Assembly (NCBI RefSeq): GCF_048820975.1
Contig: NZ_JBMEUF010000002.1
Coordinates: 620,001-684,000, forward strand
Direction: 5' to 3'
Origin: Glaciecola sp048820975
Lineage (GTDB): Bacteria > Pseudomonadota > Gammaproteobacteria > Enterobacterales > Alteromonadaceae
DNA: 64,000 bases
Part shown: positions 9,005-18,254 of the stretch, one piece after another
How the letters are laid out: every line of letters starts with the position of its first letter
Numbering within the stretch: the first letter of the stretch is position 1
Notes under the pieces: generated by a model
Database searches by the model: none
What the model was told of the DNA's origin: nothing
The model's input: the letters and a program-made list of their open reading frames with translations, nothing else
Made by a program: the position numbers and the translations under genes

Positions 9005-10447
9005 ATGAATATGCGTTTAAGACAATTAATGATACTCGCCGTCAGTGTTAGTGCACTGCTTCAAGTGCCACATAGTTTTGCTCAATCAGGTAATAAGAGC
9101 GATAAACCCAATATTGTCCTCTTATTTGCCGATGATGCAGGCTACGCAGACTTTGGTTTTCAGGGCAGTAAAACCATGATTACTCCCAATCTTGATAAGC
9201 TAGCCGCAAATGGCGTTCGCTTTACGCAAGGTTACGCTACCGATTCAACATGTGGACCTTCAAGAGCCGGCTTATTAACTGGCCGCTATCAACAGCGCTT
9301 TGGTTATGAAGAAAATAACGTACCAGGCTACATGAGTAAAAACTCAGCAATAGATGGCGCTGAAATGGGCATCCCTCTTGATGAAGTAACAATGGGTGAT
9401 TACATGAAATCGCAAGGCTACGCTACCGCCTTTTTCGGAAAATGGCATGTAGGAGGTACCGATGCCATGCACCCTATAAATAGAGGTTTTGACACCTTTT
9501 ATGGATTTAGAGGGGGAGATAGAAGCTACTACGCATATGAAGCAAACGACCCAGCTCGCCAGCAAGTAGCTACTTTTTTCGATAAAGAAATAGAAAGTGG
9601 CTTGGGTAATTTTAAAGAGCATGAAGGCTATTTAACTGATGTACTAGCAGATAAAGCGAATGAATTTATTGCTGACAACCAAGATAAGCCATTTTTTGCT
9701 TTTGTATCATTTAACGCAGTACATACACCTATAGAATCTACCCCTGAAGACTTAGCAAAATTCCCCGAACTTAGTGGTACTCGCAAGCAAGTTGCGGCCA
9801 TGACGCTTGCCTTAGATAGAGCCAGCGGCGCCATTATGAATAAACTCGAAGAGCTTGGCTTAGCCGAAAATACAATTGTAGTGTTTACCAATGATAACGG
9901 TGGACCTACTGACAAAAATGCCTCAGTTAATTTACCATTAAGTGGCACTAAGTCTAACTATTTGGAGGGCGGTATTCGTGTTCCCTACGTACTAAGTTGG
10001 CCGGCCAAAATTAAGCAATGCCTAACATTTGATCACCCAGTAAGTACATTCGATTTACTTCCTACGTTTTTTGAAAGCGCAGGTGGTACTCAATATAAAA
10101 AAGACGTTGATGGGGTGAATCTTATTCCCTATTTAACTGGCGACAAACAAGGTAAACCACATGAAAATCTGTTTTGGAAAAAAGAAAGCAGAGCCGCAGT
10201 AAGATCGGGCGATTACAAATTGCTTCGGTATCCTGATCGCCCCGCTGAACTATATAATATTCGCAATGATATTTCGGAATTAAATAATTTAGCAAGCAGC
10301 AAGCCTGAATTAGTTAGGGCACTTTATAAGAAAATATTTGAATGGGAACTCAGTCATGAGAGAGCAAGATGGTTACTTAAAAGGCAATTTGAAAAGTCTG
10401 ATATTGATAGAATGGATAAGTATCGCTTAAAGAAAGAACAAGAGTAA
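9005..10447 (+). CDS. Cys-type sulfatase (S1 family), periplasmic
   Basis: 480 residues with a signal peptide (cleavage near SFAQ, residue 27). The Ca-site is NIVLLFADDAGYADFG (D43, D44). The formylglycine motif CGPSRAGLLTGR puts the converted cysteine at C83. FGKWHVGG follows, and VVFTNDNGG supplies the second metal-binding segment. Full length for a family S1 sulfatase. In this context it should remove a sulfate ester from carrageenan oligosaccharides, but regiospecificity cannot be read off. AAGGAC precedes the ATG. It is followed after 49 bases by the aldehyde dehydrogenase gene on the same strand, so desulfation and anhydrosugar oxidation appear to be coexpressed. Confidence 0.92.
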   Translation: MNMRLRQLMILAVSVSALLQVPHSFAQSGNKSDKPNIVLLFADDAGYADFGFQGSKTMITPNLDKLAANGVRFTQGYATDSTCGPSRAGLLTGRYQQRFGYEENNVPGYMSKNSAIDGAEMGIPLDEVTMGDYMKSQGYATAFFGKWHVGGTDAMHPINRGFDTFYGFRGGDRSYYAYEANDPARQQVATFFDKEIESGLGNFKEHEGYLTDVLADKANEFIADNQDKPFFAFVSFNAVHTPIESTPEDLAKFPELSGTRKQVAAMTLALDRASGAIMNKLEELGLAENTIVVFTNDNGGPTDKNASVNLPLSGTKSNYLEGGIRVPYVLSWPAKIKQCLTFDHPVSTFDLLPTFFESAGGTQYKKDVDGVNLIPYLTGDKQGKPHENLFWKKESRAAVRSGDYKLLRYPDRPAELYNIRNDISELNNLASSKPELVRALYKKIFEWELSHERARWLLKRQFEKSDIDRMDKYRLKKEQE

Positions 10448-10496
10448 ATAAATCAGCGGGTAAACACCAACACTACTAAAATTAACAGGCAGTATT

Positions 10497-11924
10497 ATGA
10501 GCAATGAAAAATCACTCTACATAGGCGGAAAAATAGTTGAAGGTTCTGCTGTGTATAGCATTACTAATCCAGCCACTATGGAAACGGTCGCGTCTATCAA
10601 TGGCGCAAGCGAAAAAGATGTACAATTAGCCTTAGAATGCGCGCAAAACGCATTTTCAGCTTGGTCAACAACCAGTGTTGAAAATCGAATTGAGTGGATG
10701 ATGAAGCTCAAAAACGCCCTTATTGATAATGAACAGCCACTGCGCGAAGCCGTGCACCTTGAAATGGGTAAAAGCTGGGCCAGCACGCATGATGATTACT
10801 CAATGTTAATTGATAGTTTGGATTACTATGCCAAGCTAATCAAAGAAAAGGCTTTGCTGGATGAGTCTCAGTCGGTAGCCGATTATCAACATCAAATTAC
10901 CCGCACACCCATTGGTGTTGCAGCTGCGTTTTTAGCGTGGAATTTTCCTTTGCTTAACATCGCTTATAAAGTTGGCCCCGCTATGGCTGCTGGCTGCCCT
11001 CTTATCATCAAGCCTTCTCAAAAAACGTCGTTATCAGCTTGTGTGTTTGGTGAAATATGTAAGTCAATCGATTTGCCAAATGGCGTTATCAATATAGTTT
11101 GCGGTGACGACCAATTAGTAGGAGATACTATTTCAGCGTCAACTATTCCCGCTTTAATATCGCTAATTGGTTCAGCTAGCGTTGGCAAGCATGTTATTAA
11201 AACCGGCGCTACATCTATTAAACGTTATTCAATGGAATTGGGCGGCAATGCGCCTGTTATTGTTTTAGATGACGCAGATTTAGACCTTGCCAGTGATATT
11301 GTGGCCACAATGAAAACCGCAAATGCAGGCCAAATTTGCGTAACGCCAAATCGTGTTTTTGTGCACAGTACCGTGCATGATGAATTTGTAGCACTTGTTA
11401 AAAGAAAACTCGAGAACGTAAAAGTAGGCTTCGACAAGTCACAAGATATTGATATGGGGCCCTTGATTGATATGCAAGCATGGGAACGAATTGATAAAAC
11501 CGTGAAAGAGGCTGTAAGTGAGGGCGCAGTTTTAGAATTAGGGGGTGACCGTCCAGTAGGTTTAGATAAAGGTGCCTTTTATGCACCCACCCTGTTAACT
11601 AAAGTAAGCAAGGACATGTCAATTTATAAAAATGAAGTGTTTGGCCCTGTGGTGAGTATTATAGCCTTTTCTGAGCTAAATAAAGTTATTGAAGCGGCCA
11701 ACGATACCGAAGCGGGCTTATCATCATTTATCTTTTCGAAAAACAAGGAAGTTGCTAGCAATATTGCTAAGCAGCTTGCCTTTGGCGAAGTACATGTGAA
11801 TGGTATTTGTTACGCCATTAATTTACCACATTGTGGACTTAAGCAATCAGGTACGGGTATAGATTGTTCAGAATTTGCATTAGATGAATATTTTGCTGTT
11901 AAGCGAGTTTCGACTGCATTGTAA
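10497..11924 (+). CDS. NAD(P)-dependent aldehyde dehydrogenase, candidate 3,6-anhydrogalactose dehydrogenase
   Basis: 475 residues of the ALDH superfamily. The Rossmann entry is AFLAWNFPLLN with KPS for cofactor binding. The general base Glu lies in SMELGGNAPV and the nucleophilic Cys in NAGQICVTPNR. ENEVFGPVV-type text (KNEVFGPVVSI) completes the family pattern. No signal peptide. Carrageenan and agar degraders oxidise anhydrogalactose to anhydrogalactonate with an enzyme of this family. Together with the cycloisomerase (23919), KDGal kinase and KDPGal aldolase here, that role is the best fit. Succinate-semialdehyde-type activity cannot be excluded from sequence alone. It forms a plus-strand pair with the sulfatase and ends at a bidirectional hairpin. 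Confidence 0.8.
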   Translation: MSNEKSLYIGGKIVEGSAVYSITNPATMETVASINGASEKDVQLALECAQNAFSAWSTTSVENRIEWMMKLKNALIDNEQPLREAVHLEMGKSWASTHDDYSMLIDSLDYYAKLIKEKALLDESQSVADYQHQITRTPIGVAAAFLAWNFPLLNIAYKVGPAMAAGCPLIIKPSQKTSLSACVFGEICKSIDLPNGVINIVCGDDQLVGDTISASTIPALISLIGSASVGKHVIKTGATSIKRYSMELGGNAPVIVLDDADLDLASDIVATMKTANAGQICVTPNRVFVHSTVHDEFVALVKRKLENVKVGFDKSQDIDMGPLIDMQAWERIDKTVKEAVSEGAVLELGGDRPVGLDKGAFYAPTLLTKVSKDMSIYKNEVFGPVVSIIAFSELNKVIEAANDTEAGLSSFIFSKNKEVASNIAKQLAFGEVHVNGICYAINLPHCGLKQSGTGIDCSEFALDEYFAVKRVSTAL

Positions 11925-11935
11925 AACTGTGAACT

Positions 11936-11963
11936 AGGGTCTTGCTTGTTGAATCAAGACCCT
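11936..11963. terminator. bidirectional terminator-like hairpin
   Basis: AGGGTCTTG (11936-11944) pairs perfectly with CAAGACCCT (11955-11963) over a 10-base loop, followed by ATAATTT. It lies between the converging dehydrogenase and aldo/keto reductase genes and overlaps the last codons of the latter. Confidence 0.6.
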
Positions 11964-12970
11964 ATAATTTCATCAATCTTAGTCAGTTCTTGTTCAGAAA
12001 AATCCTGTTGCTTTAGCGCTTCTACAGATGACACAACTTGTTCTGCTTTACTAGCCCCGACTAAGCAAGAGCTTACCGCTGGGTTGCGTAAGGTCCATAC
12101 AATGGCCATTTGCGCCAAGGTTTGACCACGAGACTTAGCCAGTGCGTTCAGTGCTTTTATTTTACGTAGTTTATCATCGGTGATTTGCTCATTATTGAGA
12201 TGCACTATTTCGCTGCGCGCCGCGCGAGAATTACTTGGTATGCCTTGTAAATATTTGTCACTTAACAAACCTTGCGCTAAAGGCGAAAAAACAATGCCTC
12301 CCACTCCTTCATTGATTAATAGCTCACTTAAACCATCTTCAATCCAACGGTCAAACATGTTGTATCTAGGTTGATGCACCAATAAAGGCGTTCCAAGTGC
12401 TTTGAGTATCGAAATAGCCCGTGCACATTCTTTTGGGCGATAATTAGAAATACCAATATAAAGTGCTTTGCCCGTGCGCACAAGGTGATCAAGGGCTGCC
12501 ATAGTTTCTTCCAAAGGCGTGTTTTTATCAGGGGTATGATGATAAAACACATCAAAGTAATCTAAGCCAGTGCGCTTTAAGCTTTGCTCACAGCTTGAAA
12601 TAATGTATTTTCTTGAACCGCCTACGCCGTAGGGACCTGGCCACATATCGTAACCCGCTTTACTCGAAATAATAAGTTCATCTCGGTACGGCTTTAAACT
12701 CTGCTTTATAATTCGTCCAAATGTAGATTCTGCTGCGCCGTAGGGAGGGCCGTAATTGTTAGCCAAATCATAGTGGGTTACACCTAAGTCAAACGCTGAG
12801 TGCAAAATATTCGAAGCATTTTTTAGTGTGTCAACGTCACCGAAGTTTTGCCAAAGACCTAAAGATATTTTGGGCAAGCGTAATCCACTATTTCCGCAAT
12901 AGGGATACTCCATTTCCTTATACCTATCTTTTGCAGCAACGTATTGTGAGTTTGGTTCGTGGGTAATCAA
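11954..12970 (-). CDS. aldo/keto reductase, YghZ-like
   Basis: 338 residues, cytoplasmic (beta/alpha)8 NADPH reductase. The catalytic set is visible: D and Y in THYDLANNYG, K in IISSKAGYDMW, and H in DVFYHHTPD. The GYDMWPGPYG stretch and overall layout match the AKR14/YghZ group, in which the E. coli member reduces L-glyceraldehyde 3-phosphate. It is the last gene of the run transporter-kinase-aldolase-AKR, 103 bases after the aldolase. It may handle an aldehyde from the galactan pathway (L-configured triose or anhydrosugar), or act on galactose itself. The neighbourhood does not decide between these. Confidence 0.85.
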   Translation of the reverse strand: MITHEPNSQYVAAKDRYKEMEYPYCGNSGLRLPKISLGLWQNFGDVDTLKNASNILHSAFDLGVTHYDLANNYGPPYGAAESTFGRIIKQSLKPYRDELIISSKAGYDMWPGPYGVGGSRKYIISSCEQSLKRTGLDYFDVFYHHTPDKNTPLEETMAALDHLVRTGKALYIGISNYRPKECARAISILKALGTPLLVHQPRYNMFDRWIEDGLSELLINEGVGGIVFSPLAQGLLSDKYLQGIPSNSRAARSEIVHLNNEQITDDKLRKIKALNALAKSRGQTLAQMAIVWTLRNPAVSSCLVGASKAEQVVSSVEALKQQDFSEQELTKIDEIIGS

Positions 12971-13073
12971 AATGTAATCCTTGCACTTTCAGCGCTAATG
13001 AACAGAAGTATATCATCCAAGGCTAATACAATCATATTCGTTACCCATTAATGATATTGACCTGCGACTATCG

Positions 13074-13697
13074 TTAGCTATGCGTAAAAGATTGATATAC
13101 TTGCACATACGCGCGAGCACGTTTACGAATGTCTTGTAGAGACATTTCTGATTTAAATAAAGCTGACCCCAAGCCAAAGCCATAAGCGCCTGCCTCTAAC
13201 CAACAATGCATACTTTCATTACTTGGTTCAATGCCGCCCACGGGATAACATTTTACGTCAGTAGGTAATACTGATTTTAAGGCTTTAAAGCCCTCAATAC
13301 CTAACACTGAAGCCGGAAAAATCTTAATGCCAGAAGCGCCGTATTCTAGGGCAGCAAAAGCTTCTGTGGGCGTAACCACCCCAGGGAAACATTGGCAATT
13401 TGCGGCAACAGACATACTAACCACCTCTTTATTTAGGTTGGGAGTTACCACTAAATTGGCGCCTGTAGCAATTACCGCTTCAGCGAGCTTGGGAGTGGTC
13501 ACCGTGCCAGCGCCAATTAAATATTTTGATGAATAAGCGTTAACTAGCATGCTAATACTTGTTAATGCGTCAGGACTATTCAGCGGTACTTCAATACTGC
13601 TAAAACCTTCCTCCACTAATACCTCTGCTACCGCCAAAATATTTTCGGGAGTGACACCACGCAATATCGCGATAAGTGGCAAAGCGTTATTTTTCAT
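13074..13697 (-). CDS. dgoA: 2-dehydro-3-deoxy-6-phosphogalactonate aldolase
   Basis: 207 residues, the usual length for the KDPG/KDPGal class I aldolase family. Family landmarks are LIAILRGVTPENI (Arg), SIEVPLNSPDAL (catalytic Glu) and ASGIKIFPAS (Schiff-base Lys). SIEVPLNSP rather than the Eda-type EITLRTP points to DgoA. It should split KDPGal into pyruvate and D-glyceraldehyde 3-phosphate. Its start overlaps the stop of the kinase gene by 4 bases, showing translational coupling. In this PUL it is the terminal step for anhydrogalactose after dehydrogenation, cycloisomerisation and phosphorylation. Confidence 0.92.
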   Translation of the reverse strand: MKNNALPLIAILRGVTPENILAVAEVLVEEGFSSIEVPLNSPDALTSISMLVNAYSSKYLIGAGTVTTPKLAEAVIATGANLVVTPNLNKEVVSMSVAANCQCFPGVVTPTEAFAALEYGASGIKIFPASVLGIEGFKALKSVLPTDVKCYPVGGIEPSNESMHCWLEAGAYGFGLGSALFKSEMSLQDIRKRARAYVQVYQSFTHS

Positions 13698-14599
13698 TTT
13701 AATTTCCTTCTAAGAATACTCATTCCTGCAAGAAAGCATTGATTCCCATCAAGCACTTCTGCTTGCAAATTAAGTAGGTCGCAAGCCAATTTATAGTTAG
13801 CAGACAGCGATTGCCCACCTACTATGTAAATATGCCTATTTTTAAGCTCTTTCAATTCATAACCTATAAGCAAGCCCGACATATATGTTTTTACATCACG
13901 TTCTTCAACTTGCTCAAACAACCTTCGAGTACGCGCTAAAAATATAAAATTAGTTAATTGACCTTTCTGCGCATCGCGCACACCTTTTTCAAAAGCTGGC
14001 GTGCAGCCTGCGTCGGCGTCCGCCAAACCTTTTCCTAGCAAACTATGTTGGGCAATAATTGAATAAAATTCTCCTGTCATGAAGCTAGCAAAACGAGTAA
14101 TTTCACCCGAATCAAACACAACGTGTTTACTGTGGGTACCGGGTAAAATAGCTTGAAAATTCGCGCTTTCTTTTATCTCTGCTAAGCCGATTACCTGAAC
14201 TTCTTCGCCGCGCATAACATCATATTTATCTTCATCATATACGTGGGAAACGCCAGGTACGATATAAGCTTTAGCCCCCCAGGGTAATTGAAATGAAAAC
14301 GTTTTGGCACTTAAGGACTCACTAGAAACCGGAGTTTCAGTGTATGGCACATTGTGCCAGCCTTGGGCCGACCCCACCATACCGGCCATATAAATGGGTA
14401 AATTATGATAAGAGATACCCCATTCATTCAGTATTGTTTCTAGTGTGCCGGCAAAATTACCGTCGCTCACTTGCAAAAAACCTAAGGGCAAAGATTTGGT
14501 ATCAACCAAAGTTTCGTTAGTGCCTATTGCGAAGGCGCGAAAGTTTGTGGTGCCCCAATCTATTATTAAGTACTCGAGTTGCTGTGGCTCCATATTCAA
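13694..14599 (-). CDS. dgoK: 2-dehydro-3-deoxygalactonokinase
   Basis: 301 residues of the DgoK family. The N-terminal phosphate-binding strand is LIIDWGTTNFRAFAI and the C-terminal ATP-site glycines are in IYIVGGQSLSANYKLAC. It also has GTHSKHVVFDSGEITRFASFMTGE, a hallmark of this family. It phosphorylates 2-keto-3-deoxygalactonate at O6 in the cytoplasm. Both ends overlap neighbours by 4 bases (transporter upstream, aldolase downstream), so the three genes are translated together. There is no separate galactonate dehydratase, so the substrate most likely comes from the enolase-family cycloisomerase at 23919. Confidence 0.92.
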   Translation of the reverse strand: MNMEPQQLEYLIIDWGTTNFRAFAIGTNETLVDTKSLPLGFLQVSDGNFAGTLETILNEWGISYHNLPIYMAGMVGSAQGWHNVPYTETPVSSESLSAKTFSFQLPWGAKAYIVPGVSHVYDEDKYDVMRGEEVQVIGLAEIKESANFQAILPGTHSKHVVFDSGEITRFASFMTGEFYSIIAQHSLLGKGLADADAGCTPAFEKGVRDAQKGQLTNFIFLARTRRLFEQVEERDVKTYMSGLLIGYELKELKNRHIYIVGGQSLSANYKLACDLLNLQAEVLDGNQCFLAGMSILRRKLK

Positions 14600-16170
14600 G
14601 ACTCCTTAACCAACATCACTTCAATCTCTTCTATCGATTTGCCTTTGGTTTCTGGAAGTGTGAACCACATCACAATCAAACCCACTAAACCAAAGCCGCC
14701 ATAAATTAGAAATATGCTCGAAATCCCCATATTATCTAATTGCCATGGGAAAAATTGCTGAATAGACCACGAAGAAACCGTTTGTACCAACGCGGCGAAA
14801 GGTAGCGCAACACTTCTTACGGAGTTTGGAAACACCTCTGAAAATATCACCCACATTATGGGTCCAATAGACATATTAAACGCCGCTAAAAACGCAAATA
14901 TACCAAATAGCACTAGGGGAGCATTTACACCTTGAATAGTTGCATTGATAATGGTTCCGCTGGCCAAGGGGAGTTCTTTTTTATTAAAAACCTGCCCAAT
15001 GGCCGACTTCAAAGCAACATCATCTTCAAAGGTTTTTCCTTTTAGTGATGATAATGTTTCTGTACTAATACCATCTACTTCAAACTGCATTTCAATTTGG
15101 GATATTGCCGCATCATTAAATACATAATTCGCTTGGCTAAACCCGAACCATGTTGATGCATGAGCAACCACCACCAAACTCAAACCGGCAAGTGTTAGAA
15201 TTCGCCGGCCTAACTTTTCCACCAAACTTATAGCAATAATGGTCGCCAACAAGCCTACAAGCCCAGTCACAATTGTTTGCATAAATGTATCTTCAACACT
15301 CATGCCCACCTGCTCAAATACCATTGGAGCAAAAAACAACACCGCGTTCATGCCAGTAGCGCCTTGGACTATTGCATAGCACACGGCAATAAATACAACC
15401 ATTTTGAAACGAGAACTAAAAAGGTCTTTTAATTGCTCAAAAATAGGCCGTTTTGTAGTTTTATTAAGGCTCTCTTTAACTGATGTAATAAAGCTCTCAA
15501 CATTGCCCCCAGCAATAATTTGAGCATAAGCCTTTCTCGCTTCATCTTCTTTACCTTGCGAGATCAACCAACGAGGTGATTCTGGAATTTTCCACAATAA
15601 AACAAGCCAAACGGCATTCGCAATAAGCTCCGCCCCTAGCATAAACCGCCATATATTTTCATTTGTTAGCCAGCTAATACTGCCGATTGATTGAATAAAA
15701 AAGTAATTAACAACAAACGCTAACAGTAACCCTAAGCCAATCATAAATTGATTAACTGATACGAACTTACCACGAGTTTCAGGGGGCGCTATTTCACCAA
15801 TATACATCGCCGATACAGTTATTGAAGCAAAAGCTACCCCACCAATAAATCTGCCCAGCACTAGCATTTCATAATTCAACGCACTTGCTGATACAATTGA
15901 CGAAAGCGCATATGTAAAGCCAATAATAAGTAATACTTTAGCTCGGCCCAACTTCTCGCACAAAGGGCCCGTGAAAAACAGCGCAACTATAACGCCCAAC
16001 AATGCCACGCCCACTACGGTGCCTTGTTGAATACTGTCAAGTTCAAACAATGAACTTACGTATCGAATAGCCCCAGATATATTGGCCGCATCTAAGCCGA
16101 ACACAAAACCGCCAAAGGCTGCGATTAACGAATACTGAGTTACGCGATTACTAATTTTAGCTTGCACCAT
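14596..16170 (-). CDS. MFS sugar porter (candidate anhydrogalactose/galactose transporter)
   Basis: 524 residues with 12 predicted membrane segments. Sugar-porter signatures are present: APPETRGKFVSVNQ after TM4, PESPRWL before the central loop, and PETKGKSIEEIE after TM12. A roughly 60-residue soluble insert lies about residues 335-400, between TM8 and TM9, where the family usually has a short loop. It is an inner-membrane symporter, and its linkage to the KDGal kinase and aldolase genes suggests a galactan-derived monosaccharide. A predicted GntR operator lies 32 bases upstream (16202-16216), so the gene can start its own transcript within the long minus-strand series. Confidence 0.88.
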   Translation of the reverse strand: MVQAKISNRVTQYSLIAAFGGFVFGLDAANISGAIRYVSSLFELDSIQQGTVVGVALLGVIVALFFTGPLCEKLGRAKVLLIIGFTYALSSIVSASALNYEMLVLGRFIGGVAFASITVSAMYIGEIAPPETRGKFVSVNQFMIGLGLLLAFVVNYFFIQSIGSISWLTNENIWRFMLGAELIANAVWLVLLWKIPESPRWLISQGKEDEARKAYAQIIAGGNVESFITSVKESLNKTTKRPIFEQLKDLFSSRFKMVVFIAVCYAIVQGATGMNAVLFFAPMVFEQVGMSVEDTFMQTIVTGLVGLLATIIAISLVEKLGRRILTLAGLSLVVVAHASTWFGFSQANYVFNDAAISQIEMQFEVDGISTETLSSLKGKTFEDDVALKSAIGQVFNKKELPLASGTIINATIQGVNAPLVLFGIFAFLAAFNMSIGPIMWVIFSEVFPNSVRSVALPFAALVQTVSSWSIQQFFPWQLDNMGISSIFLIYGGFGLVGLIVMWFTLPETKGKSIEEIEVMLVKES

Positions 16171-16201
16171 CTTTCCCCCACTTAAAACATAACAACTATA
16201 T

Positions 16202-16216
16202 AAACATATTATGTAT
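16202..16216. promoter_or_regulatory. predicted GntR-type operator, one mismatch
   Basis: AAACAT-ATT-ATGTAT, 14 of 15 positions fitting the PUL palindrome, directly upstream of the sugar porter start (16170, minus). Confidence 0.5.
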
Positions 16217-16296
16217 TTATATTATATAAAAACAATGTTTAATTAGTGTTAACAGTACTTTTTTATTGAATTTGGTTTTGCTGGTTTTTTACTGGG

Positions 16297-18192
16297 CTAA
16301 AAACGCCCTAATGCCACTGCCCCATCGCTGCTTTTTACAGTTTCTGATATACGCTCTGCATTGCTGTAATTCACTTCTACATGTAAATCGCTCTTACAGT
16401 CTGCTAAACCAAAATGAATGTGATTATTCGCACTATATGAATATGAGGCGCCATTACTACCCAAAATGCGAGTCTGCTTTAAGCCGCAAGCTTCCAGCTG
16501 CACCATAGCGCCCAATGCCGTTCCGTTGTTCTTTGGCGAGCGCCCTAACTTGACGGTGAAGCCAGGTTTTCCTTGATTGGTACTTTTGAACAACCGCCAC
16601 TTGCCTCTTTCACTCCCAATTATTACGTCAAGATTTCCATCCAAATTGTAATCAAGAGCATCAATCGCCATGCCAATAGCGCCCAGCTCAGAGCTTTCTA
16701 TGCCGTGGTCCATCCATTGCGTAAACCCTTTGCTATTATTTAAATAAACAATGGCCGCGTTTGTATCCACCATGTTACCGCGAGGCATTACAATTAAATC
16801 AATTAAACCATCATTGTTTAGATCACCCTTTGCCACTCCCATTGTATGAGCTTTTTTATCGAGACCTAAGCTTTGAGTTCTATCAACAAACACACCTTTT
16901 TGGTTTTCCAAAAACACATCTTGTATACCCGGCAATATGGGAGAAGCCGCATAATGAGGTACATCATGAAGTACAGCCGTGAAAGGTGACCATATATCAC
17001 CGGCAATTCGCCACTTTTTGTTTCCAACATAACCCATATAAGTCCCCTTCTTATCTCTTTTTTGCGCAAAGCCTAAGGCATCACTATTAACTAGGCGAAT
17101 ATTGCGACCAGAATGGGTTTCGCCGGGAAACTCGTATTCATAACCCGACTCGCCAATAAATACGTGTTTGCTAGGCCATTGCGACTGCATATTCTCAATT
17201 TTAAGAACGTCACCAACATCCTCTAAGACAAAATCAAAAGGTCCTCTTTTGGTATAAAAAGCCATAGTACGGGTTTCTGGATTAAAAAATGTTTGCCCGC
17301 GTTCAAAGGCTTTACCGCGGCTAAAATAGATATCAAGGTCACCGTCGTTGTCGTAGTCAAGTTGTACCGCACCCGTAATATGTTCAATACTGCTATTTAA
17401 CACTTTGTTCGTTACTTCGCTAAAGCTAAAATTAGCGCCTCCTTGATATATTTTCAGAGCGCCATCTCCATACATGAAAATATCTGGGTAACCATCGGCA
17501 TTAAAATCACTCAACAGTACCTTTTGACCATCTCGCTTAGAGCTAGGTAAGGTGGTCTTTAGCTTAAGCTGAAAGTTTGGCGCTGCTGTATTTTCGTAAA
17601 TGTAATTTTCGCTTTGCCCCTTTTTGTTAGCAGAAGGAAACGCAAAGTTAAGTAAATCGGCGTGACCATCTTTGTTTAAGTCAACAAAGTTAACCGTGCG
17701 CCCGCGCATGTTCGCAAGGGGCTCATTGAAATCACTCATTTGAGCGATATTTCGAAATTTATCTATTTTGAAAATAGTCGAATTTCTTGCATTAGAGCCT
17801 GACCCACCTCCTTTAGACAATATCACTTCCATTTGTCCATCATTGTCAAAATCATCTATCGATACGCCATGTAAATCACCCACTAGCAAATCATAGGGTG
17901 GCGCAAATGTCCCCTTGTTATTCCATACTATCTTTACGCTAAACCCGTGGTCATTAAGCAATAAATCCATATAGCCATCTTGATCCAAGTCAGCTACAAC
18001 AGGGCTATCCCATTTACGTAAGTTGGGTTCGTTTTCAAGAAAGGCGGGGACGGCTTCAAAGCTGAGGCTCTCATTCAAATGTGTTTTTGATTCTTTTATT
18101 TGGCTTTTCGAATGACTTACAGCACAAACACAGCTACTTATGAATAAGACACTAAGCGAAATCAAACTTAAAGATAATGCGGACCTTGGCAT
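16297..18192 (-). CDS. FG-GAP/VCBS repeat lipoprotein with ASPIC/UnbV-type C-terminus
   Basis: 631 residues, lipoprotein signal ending LFISSC. At least six calcium-binding FG-GAP repeats with the DxDxDGxxD pattern are visible (DLDQDGYMD, DFDNDGQME, DLNKDGHAD, DFNADGYPD, DYDNDGDLD, DLNNDGLID, DYNLDGNLD), a beta-propeller of about residues 60-540. The last 80 residues resemble ASPIC/UnbV domains (GAMVQLEACG...RILGSNGASYSY). No catalytic motif is recognised. It lies between the receptor/lipoprotein genes and the transporter, so a surface role in glycan binding or receptor assistance is plausible. That function is inference. Confidence 0.8.
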   Translation of the reverse strand: MPRSALSLSLISLSVLFISSCVCAVSHSKSQIKESKTHLNESLSFEAVPAFLENEPNLRKWDSPVVADLDQDGYMDLLLNDHGFSVKIVWNNKGTFAPPYDLLVGDLHGVSIDDFDNDGQMEVILSKGGGSGSNARNSTIFKIDKFRNIAQMSDFNEPLANMRGRTVNFVDLNKDGHADLLNFAFPSANKKGQSENYIYENTAAPNFQLKLKTTLPSSKRDGQKVLLSDFNADGYPDIFMYGDGALKIYQGGANFSFSEVTNKVLNSSIEHITGAVQLDYDNDGDLDIYFSRGKAFERGQTFFNPETRTMAFYTKRGPFDFVLEDVGDVLKIENMQSQWPSKHVFIGESGYEYEFPGETHSGRNIRLVNSDALGFAQKRDKKGTYMGYVGNKKWRIAGDIWSPFTAVLHDVPHYAASPILPGIQDVFLENQKGVFVDRTQSLGLDKKAHTMGVAKGDLNNDGLIDLIVMPRGNMVDTNAAIVYLNNSKGFTQWMDHGIESSELGAIGMAIDALDYNLDGNLDVIIGSERGKWRLFKSTNQGKPGFTVKLGRSPKNNGTALGAMVQLEACGLKQTRILGSNGASYSYSANNHIHFGLADCKSDLHVEVNYSNAERISETVKSSDGAVALGRF

Positions 18193-18203
18193 GGGATACT
18201 CCT

Positions 18204-18235
18204 TAATAAAAAGCCACCTTTAAGAAGATGGCTTT
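18204..18235 (-). terminator. intrinsic terminator/attenuator between two lipoprotein genes
   Basis: On the minus strand a 9-bp stem with one wobble (AAAGCCATC with GGTGGCTTT) is followed by TTTTTATT. It lies in the 62-base gap after the Ig-like lipoprotein stop and may reduce read-through into the FG-GAP gene. Confidence 0.5.
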
Positions 18236-18254
18236 GTGCTTCTATTAAATCTGC

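Noticed and set aside
13000..13073. Possible GntR half-site before the aldo/keto reductase (CAATCATATT)
   Set aside because: Does not keep the 6-3-6 symmetry; the gene is more simply part of the upstream operon.
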